Source of the DNA: JBFAPK01 sp040676675
GTDB lineage: Bacteria > Actinomycetota > Actinomycetes > Mycobacteriales > Micromonosporaceae
DNA length: 64,000 bases
NCBI RefSeq assembly: GCF_040676675.1
Contig: NZ_JBFAPK010000030.1
Span: 1-64,000, forward strand
Direction of reading: 5' to 3'
Shown here in pieces: positions 43,724 through 50,997 of this stretch. Made by a program: the position numbers and the translations under genes. Below the pieces are notes generated by a model, which saw nothing but the letters and a program-made list of their open reading frames with translations, searched no databases and was not told where the DNA came from. Positions within the stretch are counted from its first letter, which is position 1. Each line of letters opens with the position of its first letter.

Positions 43724-44428
43724 CGCCTGATTCTCGGGGCTGGCCAAGGCGAATGCACTGTTGAGGCAGGGACGCTTTATGACATGGCCGCAAGAGGCCA
43801 TCGACTTCGGCACGCCCAGGCCCGCACTGCAGTCCCGGATATTGAAATTTGTTTGACGACTGTTGAGCGGCCGTATCGTATCGCGCGATACCGCTCGACC
43901 CTTTGCCGGTCGACCTTGCGTGGCGGCTCGCCGTCATCCGGATCGGCGGGTGGCAGCGCCGTTCGCCCGGGCACGACACAAAGAGCGAACGGTACTGGGG
44001 GCGCTCGCGTCGTGGTCAAGGTCCAGCCGCCGACGGCCCGGCACCTCCGTATCCTGCTGATCCGCCAGGACACTGCGCGAAGATCGCTATCAAGCATCCC
44101 GACGGGACCGATGAGCGGGGTACTTCCTGGCCCACCACGGCGCCGAGGCCCCGGCGTCGGAGCTGATCACCGTAGCCACACCCGATGGCACATCGAAGGC
44201 GACAATCAAGGCCGGCCGGAATGGCAACGGGCCCGGTCAAACCGGCGCCACGGCCAACGACCAGGGGCCCACGCGTCGAGTGATACCCGTCCACCTTCCC
44301 ACCGAGATCGGCCGAAACGAAAGCGCCTGCCCGGCTCATCGCAACATCAGAGGCTGTAGTACCGGGACCGAGATATGCGAACATTGCTATCTGCGGTCGG
44401 GATGAGATGCCACGGGGCGGAGACACGG
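43724..44428. other. 705-base divergent intergenic region of the cluster
   Basis: It separates the minus-strand operon from the plus-strand regulator. I see no convincing gene: the open frames have no ribosome binding sites, and one plus-frame stretch (44110-44400) lacks any start. It contains an AT-rich patch near 43845-43860 and a palindrome at 43878. Confidence 0.5.
43878..43891. promoter_or_regulatory. 14-bp perfect palindrome, candidate operator
   Basis: GTATCGCGCGATAC, next to the AT-rich patch in the divergent promoter region; a likely binding site for the cluster regulator or a host repressor. Confidence 0.4.
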
Positions 44429-45424
44429 ATGCTGGAGCCACTGGGGATTGATGCGCTGTCCGAGCAGGTATACCGGTCAATGTTGTCCTATCCTGACGAG
44501 GGCGTTCCCGAGCTGGCGGTCCGTCACGGCGTCTCGGAGGCGCAGATCCGCCTGTCGCTGGAGCAGCTGAGTACACTGTCGCTGATCCATGCGTCGCGGC
44601 GGCGCGGCAGCGGTTTCTACGCCGTCTCGCCAGACATCGCGATGGAACTCCTGCTCACGCAGCAACAGGCTCGGCTTGCCGCCGAGCAGCTCAAGGTAGA
44701 GGCCTCCCGTGTCGCGGCCGCCCATCTGATCGCCGAATATTCCGCGACTGTCCACGGGGCGAGCGGGCCGGACTCCGAGCGGCTTACCGGCGTGGAGGCG
44801 ATCCGCGAACGACTCGCCCACCTCGCTAGGACCAGTCAGTACGAAATATTGACGTTTGCCCCGGGCGGCGCACATTCGGTCGAGGATCTTCGGGCCGCTC
44901 GCGCCGCCAACACCGCCCTGCTCCAACGAGGCGTCCGCAGTCGCACGGTCTACCTCGACAGCGTGCGCAACGATCCGCCGACCCTGGAACACGTCAACTG
45001 GTTGATCAGTCGCGGAGCGCAGGCGCGGACCACCGTCGCACTGCCGACCAGGCTGATCATCGTTGACCGCAACCAGGCGCTTCTGCCGATCGACACCGCG
45101 GATACCAAGCTTGGTGCGGTGCTCATCTGGAACAAGGGAGCGCTGGCCGCGCTGTGCGCGTTGTTCGATGCCATCTGGGCCGAGGCCACGCCGCTCGGCA
45201 CGAAGCAGGCACTCGACGGGCAGCGTCTCCCCCGCCAGGAGGCGGAGGTCCTGCGGCTGCTGGCCACGGGTCTCACCGATGTAGCGATCGCGAACCGGCT
45301 CGGTGTCTCACCGCGTACCGCCCGACGTATCGCCGCCGAACTGATGGAACGGCTCGAAGCCCGCAGCCGGTTCGAGGCGGGTGTACGTGCCGTGCAGAAC
45401 GGCTGGCTGCCGCAGGAGCGTTGA
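44429..45424 (+). CDS. TrmB/LuxR-type cluster regulator
   Basis: A 331-residue protein. An N-terminal TrmB-like winged helix (SYPDEGVPELAVRHGVSEAQIRLSLEQL) is followed by a central PLD-like sensor region (LTFAPGGAHSVEDL ... RLIIVDRNQALLPID). The C-terminal LuxR HTH reads LPRQEAEVLRLLATGLTDVAIANRLGVSPRTARR. ATG 44429 has GGAG at the right spacing, better than the upstream ATGs. Such TrmB-LuxR hybrids often sit in actinomycete natural-product clusters and activate them. Confidence 0.85.
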   Translation: MLEPLGIDALSEQVYRSMLSYPDEGVPELAVRHGVSEAQIRLSLEQLSTLSLIHASRRRGSGFYAVSPDIAMELLLTQQQARLAAEQLKVEASRVAAAHLIAEYSATVHGASGPDSERLTGVEAIRERLAHLARTSQYEILTFAPGGAHSVEDLRAARAANTALLQRGVRSRTVYLDSVRNDPPTLEHVNWLISRGAQARTTVALPTRLIIVDRNQALLPIDTADTKLGAVLIWNKGALAALCALFDAIWAEATPLGTKQALDGQRLPRQEAEVLRLLATGLTDVAIANRLGVSPRTARRIAAELMERLEARSRFEAGVRAVQNGWLPQER

Positions 45425-45658
45425 GCGCTTCCGGGAGCACCACCAGCCGCTGCGACCAGGAAACCGGACGATGCCGCACGCACGGGACAGGTAACGTGAC
45501 CCGAATAGGTCATGGACGCTTGCGTCCAGCCGCATCCTCTTCCCAGCTCGACGGTGATTGCGCAGAGTGAATCTGACAGCGGCTCGCGAAAGCGAGTGAA
45601 GCGGCCGAGATTCCCCTAGCAGTCCGCAGCCCCCCAGCATGCGGGAGAGGAGACGTGA
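45425..45658. other. Intergenic stretch before the small ORF
   Basis: No larger gene is visible; an AT-richer region in which a promoter for the hydrolase, PLP enzyme and NRPS operon is expected. Confidence 0.4.
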
Positions 45659-45736
45659 ATGTTCATCGTGGGTATCACCCGAGCGCTCATTCCCGCTAAC
45701 GAGGCCACCAGAGGCGATCTCATTTGGGGCAAATGA
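45659..45736 (+). CDS. 25-codon ORF with strong ribosome binding site
   Basis: ATG 45659 follows GAGAGGAGACGTGA (GGAG with 6-base spacing), the best ribosome binding site of the plus-strand genes here. It encodes MFIVGITRALIPANEATRGD followed by LIWGK and stop, ending 30 bases before the hydrolase start. It may be a leader that couples translation, or a small peptide that is itself a substrate. Its short length means it could be chance. Confidence 0.4.
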   Translation: MFIVGITRALIPANEATRGDLIWGK

Positions 45737-45766
45737 CGCCACATGTCGAAAAACCGTGAAGAGACC

Positions 45767-46453
45767 ATGTTCGTTCACGTCGAATTCAGAACAGATCTGC
45801 GGCGGCGGTCCTTCAAACGCTTAGCAGCGTCGTTTCCGGATATCCGATCCGTGATGCTCGATCCGCTAGATCTTCCCGACCGGGAGTACCGAGAGGTTGC
45901 TCTGTCGGAGCAGGCTGACCGGTGGCTGTCCCACAACTCAACGCCGGCAAGACGTATCCTAGTTGCGGCATACTGCACAGGTGCCGCCTTTGGGCTTACA
46001 TTGGCGACCACCATCCAGGCGCGAACAGACTCGGAGGTCGTCGCGCTAGTCGTCGACCCAGCGTTCGTAACTCGCCCTGATGTCGACGCGTCCGTTGCCG
46101 AGATGCTGAACGTATTCGGCTATCATGGCCGGCTTCCATCGGACTTCGGCTCGACCTTGGCCATGTTCAATACCGCCGAGCGGGCCTTGGTCGAGTCATT
46201 GCCAAATGATGAGCCTACCGCGTTTCGTGAGCTCGTGAAGCAGTATTCGAGGTGGACATCCTACCTATGGGCATGTGTAGGCGCCAAACCCGCGTACGTC
46301 GACTTTCCGGTTCACGTGCTCAGCGATGATACCGAGCCGGCCGACCTGACCGGCCCCGCAATCCATTACCACGCGCTGCCGGTAGGGGAAATCCCGAGGA
46401 TCGTGGGTGCGGTTCTGGGTCTTACTACCGAAGGGCGGGAGCCGACTAACTAG
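45767..46453 (+). CDS. Alpha/beta hydrolase-like protein with Cys in the nucleophile position
   Basis: A 228-residue protein (236 from ATG 45743; ATG 45767 has a purine-rich GAAGAGA before it and looks better). ILVAAYCTGAAFG forms the nucleophile elbow, but Cys70 replaces the usual Ser. VALVVDPAF and HVLSDDTEP could hold the acid, and HYHALPVGEI the histidine. Size and neighbours suggest a discrete thioesterase or release enzyme for the two NRPS proteins downstream. Confidence 0.65.
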   Translation: MFVHVEFRTDLRRRSFKRLAASFPDIRSVMLDPLDLPDREYREVALSEQADRWLSHNSTPARRILVAAYCTGAAFGLTLATTIQARTDSEVVALVVDPAFVTRPDVDASVAEMLNVFGYHGRLPSDFGSTLAMFNTAERALVESLPNDEPTAFRELVKQYSRWTSYLWACVGAKPAYVDFPVHVLSDDTEPADLTGPAIHYHALPVGEIPRIVGAVLGLTTEGREPTN

Positions 46454-46483
46454 CCGCACTCGGCTGCAGACCCTGGAGGACTT

Positions 46484-47338
46484 GTGGCTCGTCAAGCAAC
46501 AACCTGCCTGGCTGTATACGGCCGAGGCGCAATAAACCCCGACGTCGGATTCCTCTGCTTTGACGATCTGGGCGTGCTACGGGGCGACGGCGCGTTCGAA
46601 GTCATGCGGATCCATCAGGGCGAGATTTTCTTCTTGGCTCGACACTTGGTTCGCCTCGCCCATTCGGCAGCGCGGTTGGAACTGACCCTGCCCGACCTGA
46701 CGCGTCTTCGTAACTTCATCCTGGAAACCGCCGCAGCGTGGCCGTCCGACACGGAGGGAATGCTCCGTCTCGTCTGCTCCCGAGGCCGTGCCGGAACGGA
46801 CATCGCGACCGTCTACTGCGCCGTAACGGAGCTCGGACCGGAGACAGCGAGATTCCGCCGAGACGGCGTTCGCCTTTGCACCGGCGCCAGCGGATTTTCG
46901 GCCGAGGCCAGGGCATCGGCCCCTTGGCTCCTCGGTGGCGTGAAGTCCCTCTCGTATGCCGTGCACATGGCTGGTGCACGATGGGCCGCCCGCAACGGCG
47001 CGGACGACCTGTTGTGGACCACGACAGCGGGTCAAATTCTGGAGACCACGGGGTTCAGCATCGTCTGGATCGACGGCCGCCGCCTGTGTACCGTCCCGGC
47101 GGACACCGGCGTCGTGGCCGGCACGACGGCGGGGGCGCTGCTCGCGAAGGCGGGCGAGCTGGGCCTCGCGCCAGCCGAGCGCATGGTGACGGTGAACGAC
47201 CTGACGAAATCGGACGGAGTCTGGGCGACCGGATCTCTGAGCGGTGTGGTTGCCGTCCGGAGCATCGATCGCAGAACGATGCCGGATTCGCCCCTGATCG
47301 GACAGGCAAGAAGCCTTCTCGGTTATCCGGCCGAATAA
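46484..47338 (+). CDS. PLP-dependent fold-IV enzyme, PabC-like
   Basis: A 284-residue branched-chain-aminotransferase-fold protein closest to 4-amino-4-deoxychorismate lyase. LGVLRGDGAFEVMRIHQG, Lys154 in GGVKSLSY as the PLP lysine, and Glu187 in GQILETTGFSIVW are in place. GTG 46484 follows GGAGG by 4 bases. Next to a PhzE-like synthase it may split pyruvate from an aminodeoxy(iso)chorismate, or serve as an aminotransferase. Confidence 0.85.
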   Translation: MARQATTCLAVYGRGAINPDVGFLCFDDLGVLRGDGAFEVMRIHQGEIFFLARHLVRLAHSAARLELTLPDLTRLRNFILETAAAWPSDTEGMLRLVCSRGRAGTDIATVYCAVTELGPETARFRRDGVRLCTGASGFSAEARASAPWLLGGVKSLSYAVHMAGARWAARNGADDLLWTTTAGQILETTGFSIVWIDGRRLCTVPADTGVVAGTTAGALLAKAGELGLAPAERMVTVNDLTKSDGVWATGSLSGVVAVRSIDRRTMPDSPLIGQARSLLGYPAE

Positions 47339-47353
47339 AGGGAAACGCCGGTA

Positions 47354-48589
47354 ATGAAAACCTTCCTTCCTGCCGATCGTACCGAATGGCGGCTGTCGAT
47401 CGGCAGCGCGGTGGATTCGGTCGGCTACGGACTGTTCATAGCTGGCGGCCTCATCTACTTCACGTCCGCCCTCGGGCTCACCCCGGCCCAGGTCGGCGCA
47501 GGGCTCTCGATATCTGCACTACTCGGATTTGCCGTAGCCGTCCCTGCGGGAATCCTCGCCGACGCGTGGGGCCCGCGACGGATCGCCATTCTCATGGCGT
47601 TGGCGCAGGCGGCAACGATGGCGTCGTTCCTGTTCGTCCGATCCTATGGGATGTTCCTCGTGGTGGCGTCCTTGTTCGCCTGTGCCGAGCGGGGCGGAAT
47701 CACCGTACGGCGGGCCCTGATCGGAGCACTTATCATCGACAGGTCCCGGGTGCGGGTGCAGGCATATCTGCGGAGCGTCTTCAATGTCGGAATCTCGGTA
47801 GGCACCCTGGCGGCCGCTGCAGTGCTGCAGGCGAGGCGCCCGGAATTGTACGAGGTGCTGATTGTCGCCAACGCATTATCCTTCATTGGCCTTGCGGTGG
47901 CGAATTTGACGCTGCCGCAGACGCCAGCGGGCCGCCCGAGGAAGTCGGGCCCGAGGCGCGCGGCCATACAGAACGGAAAATATGTACAGCTCGGATTGCT
48001 GTCCGGCCTGCTCGGCCTCCATGTGAGCATTCTGGATATCGGTCTACCGCTATGGATCACCCTGCATACGGCCGCGCCGCCGTTCCTTATCGCATTGGTA
48101 TTCCTCGTCAACACGGCGATCGCGATCGCGTTGCAGGTCCGACTCAGCCGCAGCTCCGGTTCAGTGCCGGGCGCGGCTCGCTCCCTGGGCCGCTCCTCGG
48201 CCTGCGGCGCGGTGGCCTGCCTCGTTCTCGCGCCGACCGGCTGGCTTCCCTGGTTTCCCGCAGCGGTCACCATCCTCGCCGCTGTCATGGTCCTCAGCAT
48301 TGGTGATCTGTTGCAGGCGGCGGGCAGCTGGGGGCTGTCCTTCGGGTTGGCCGGGGGTGAGCAGCAGGGCGAGCATCTGGGAACCTTCTCGCTAGGTGAG
48401 GCGCTGCGGGACACTATCGGACCCATCTTGATCACCTCGCTTGTGGTTGGCTCAGGTGCCGCCGGATGGGCCGCCTTATCCGTCTTGTTCCTTCTGCTCG
48501 GTGCGCTCGTCGCGCCATTAGCCGCACGGGCCTCCGTAGCTTGCGAAATTGACCCCGCGCCGGCCCCGCTCAGGACACCGGCACATTAG
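47354..48589 (+). CDS. MFS transporter
   Basis: A 411-residue protein with about 12 hydrophobic segments. The A-motif-like loop is GILADAWGPRRIAI. Fifteen bases after the PLP enzyme, in the same operon. Likely exports the cluster product. Confidence 0.87.
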   Translation: MKTFLPADRTEWRLSIGSAVDSVGYGLFIAGGLIYFTSALGLTPAQVGAGLSISALLGFAVAVPAGILADAWGPRRIAILMALAQAATMASFLFVRSYGMFLVVASLFACAERGGITVRRALIGALIIDRSRVRVQAYLRSVFNVGISVGTLAAAAVLQARRPELYEVLIVANALSFIGLAVANLTLPQTPAGRPRKSGPRRAAIQNGKYVQLGLLSGLLGLHVSILDIGLPLWITLHTAAPPFLIALVFLVNTAIAIALQVRLSRSSGSVPGAARSLGRSSACGAVACLVLAPTGWLPWFPAAVTILAAVMVLSIGDLLQAAGSWGLSFGLAGGEQQGEHLGTFSLGEALRDTIGPILITSLVVGSGAAGWAALSVLFLLLGALVAPLAARASVACEIDPAPAPLRTPAH

Positions 48590-48629
48590 ATGTCTCATTT
48601 CTTTTCTGATTCGAAGGGATGTGTCGAAC

Positions 48630-49319
48630 GTGCAGCTGATCGACATAACTCATGGCTTTTATGAGGGCATGCCGTCCTATCCGGCATCCTGGTACCCGAA
48701 ATTCTCTCTTGATCGGGTGATGACTCCGGAAAGCGATCCGGCCGGTACGAGCCGCTTGTTCTCGCAGCTTCACCTGTTTCCTCACAATGGCACCCACATC
48801 GAAACCGGAAGGCATTTTTTCCCAAGCGGCCGAACTATCGACGAGGTGCCGCTCGAGGTCCTCTTCGGGCGCGCTTGTGTCGCCGACCTGTCGCATAAGC
48901 AGGAGCTTGACCCGATCGCTGCGGACGATCTCGACAAGGCCGTCGGCGAGTTCTGGGTACCGGGGGATCGGCTGCTTATCAGAACCGATTACCTGCACAC
49001 GCACTGGGGGCGGGAGGACTATTGGGACCGCCCTCCGTACCTCACCAGCTCTGCTGCGGACTGGGCCGTCGAAAACGGTGCAGTTCTGGTCGGGCTGGAC
49101 TGCCTCACCGAACGTCCTGGTGACCTTGAATCTCCCGTCCACCGGACGTTGCTGGCCGCGGACATACCGATTCTCGAGTACATCACCGACCTACATCTCG
49201 TTGGTGCTTCGGTGGTGACCCTCCTGGCGATGCCGATCAAGGTAGCAGACGCCGAGGCCGCGCCCGCGCGAGCGGTAGTCATGGTGGACGAGACCCCGCG
49301 ACCGCAGGTCGAACGGTGA
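48630..49319 (+). CDS. Cyclase-family metalloenzyme (kynurenine-formamidase-like)
   Basis: A 229-residue protein of the putative cyclase family: LIDITHGFYEGMPSYP at the N-terminus and the metal motif FPHNGTHIETGRHF (His52, His56, Glu58; usual HxGTHxD), then VPGDRLLIRTDY and DWAVENGAVLVGLDCLT. GTG 48630 is preferred over GTG 48621, whose ribosome binding site is too close. The family hydrolyses amides and lactones of aromatic amino acids, so it could act on an anthranilate-type intermediate. Confidence 0.83.
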   Translation: MQLIDITHGFYEGMPSYPASWYPKFSLDRVMTPESDPAGTSRLFSQLHLFPHNGTHIETGRHFFPSGRTIDEVPLEVLFGRACVADLSHKQELDPIAADDLDKAVGEFWVPGDRLLIRTDYLHTHWGREDYWDRPPYLTSSAADWAVENGAVLVGLDCLTERPGDLESPVHRTLLAADIPILEYITDLHLVGASVVTLLAMPIKVADAEAAPARAVVMVDETPRPQVER

Positions 49320-49332
49320 GGGTGAGGGTTTC

Positions 49333-50967
49333 ATGCCTACTCCGACCGCGTCGCTGAGAGAGGTCGAGGAACAGATCACCGCCATCTGTCGCGAGATCCT
49401 CGATCGCCCAGATCTCTCTCAGGATGCCGACTTTTTCCGGTCTGGAGGCGACTCTTTGGCGGCAATGCGTCTTATCGGTAGGTTGCATCGATGCTACGGC
49501 GTGCAACTGGCGATGGCTGACCTACTTGATGCCCCAACAGTTGCCGGGATGACGCAACTCGTCCGGTCGATCCGGCCGCCGCAAACCGCGGCCGACGTTG
49601 AGCTCTCCGCAACTGCCTCCACATCAACGTCAGTGTTGCCGCTGTCGCCGGATCAGGCTCGCCGTCTCAATATCGAAGACCAGCGGAGTGCCTTGAGTCA
49701 GCCTCCTCAGGGGCACAACGTCGCAGTGGGACTGGTTGTTCGTGGCGAGTTGGACCTGGCGGTCCTCGATCGCTCGTTGACGACGGTTGCTCGACATCAT
49801 GAAGCCCTGCGTGTCCAGTTCCTGAAGAAGGACGATGGGACTTGGACGCAACGGATAGCAGCGCCGCGAGACGTTGCGACCGAGATGATGAACTCGCCTG
49901 CGGCCCACGTGGGCATACCCAGCCTGTTACCCGAAGTTCGCCGAGCAGCCCTCCGGCCACTCGCCCTGGCCGACGGGCTTCTTATGCGATCGCAATGCTG
50001 GCAAGTCGACCACCATACCTCGATAGTTCTACTCCTGTTCGATCACACAGTCGTCGACGGCGTTTCCGTCGGCATTCTTCTCAATGACTTGGGCGCGCTC
50101 TACGGCAATGGCGGTAAGCCGGTCGACACCTGCTCTGACAACGAGTCGGGTCACTATCGCCGGTACCTTCAAGAAGAGCAATCATGGCTCACTTCCGACA
50201 CGGCCGGCGCGGTCACCAGCTACTGGGCGAAAGAACTGCGTGGAAATTCGCCCTTCTGGCCCGCCACTCTAGAGTGGTCACGGCCTGAGAATGTGGCGTC
50301 GACACACTCCGGCGCCATTCACCTGAGCTTTGCGGACGACCTTACGGGCAGGCTAGACGAAGTCGTCACCGGATCGACTCTGACTCGGGCCAATGTGATG
50401 CTCGCGATGACTATGTTGGCTCTCGCACGACACGGCCGCGAGCAGAGGGTCGGTGTAATTGTCCCATTCGCTAATCGGGAAATGCTCGAGGCGGACAGGC
50501 TGGTCGCGGACACCGCCAACTGTGTTCCGGTCGCCGTGACCGTTCCAGCGTGCGGCACCCTACGACGATTTGCCGGAGAAGTGAGCAGGGTGGCGTATCG
50601 GGCACTCGCGTACCAACGGATGTCCGCTTCAGAGATTGCGCGTCGGCTGTGTCCACCGGATTTCGCAGGCCTGCCGCGTCGACCCTACGTTCTGTTCAAC
50701 TTCATGCAGGGCGACGCGACCGACGAACTGAAGCCGCTGAATTTGTCCGGCCTCAGCGTCGAGTCGCTCGCCATCGGAACCGGCATAGCGAACGCGCCCT
50801 TGGCTATCCGCATTCAGGAGCATCAAGGCGGGCTTGACGTGGTTGTCACGTACGCACGAGAGATGCTTTCCGACGATGTGGCGCTCGCCGTGGTCGGTAT
50901 CCTCACGGAAATTGTGGAAGGCTTCATCGCCTGTCCTGACGTCCGGCTCGAGGACCTTCCTTGTTGA
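49333..50967 (+). CDS. NRPS protein: carrier (T) + condensation (C) domains
   Basis: A 544-residue protein. T domain at about 8-80, with phosphopantetheine Ser41 in FFRSGGDSLAAM. C domain at about 100-540, with the catalytic motif DHTVVDG (237-243) in place of HHxxxDG; the second, catalytic His238 is kept, and RPYVLFNFMQGD resembles the C-domain latch region. A T-C order is rare; it places a loaded carrier before a condensation domain without an A domain. It starts 13 bases after the cyclase. Confidence 0.87.
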   Translation: MPTPTASLREVEEQITAICREILDRPDLSQDADFFRSGGDSLAAMRLIGRLHRCYGVQLAMADLLDAPTVAGMTQLVRSIRPPQTAADVELSATASTSTSVLPLSPDQARRLNIEDQRSALSQPPQGHNVAVGLVVRGELDLAVLDRSLTTVARHHEALRVQFLKKDDGTWTQRIAAPRDVATEMMNSPAAHVGIPSLLPEVRRAALRPLALADGLLMRSQCWQVDHHTSIVLLLFDHTVVDGVSVGILLNDLGALYGNGGKPVDTCSDNESGHYRRYLQEEQSWLTSDTAGAVTSYWAKELRGNSPFWPATLEWSRPENVASTHSGAIHLSFADDLTGRLDEVVTGSTLTRANVMLAMTMLALARHGREQRVGVIVPFANREMLEADRLVADTANCVPVAVTVPACGTLRRFAGEVSRVAYRALAYQRMSASEIARRLCPPDFAGLPRRPYVLFNFMQGDATDELKPLNLSGLSVESLAIGTGIANAPLAIRIQEHQGGLDVVVTYAREMLSDDVALAVVGILTEIVEGFIACPDVRLEDLPC

Positions 50968-50997
50968 CCGACCCTACTCTCCCCCGGAGCGTGTGCG

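Noticed and set aside
44110..44400. Protein-like plus-strand stretch before the cluster regulator
   Set aside because: No start codon after the in-frame stop near 44110; could be a relic but cannot be supported as a gene.
44016..44576. A 186-codon minus-strand frame in the divergent cluster region
   Set aside because: Starts inside the regulator gene, no ribosome binding site and no recognisable protein features; treated as chance.
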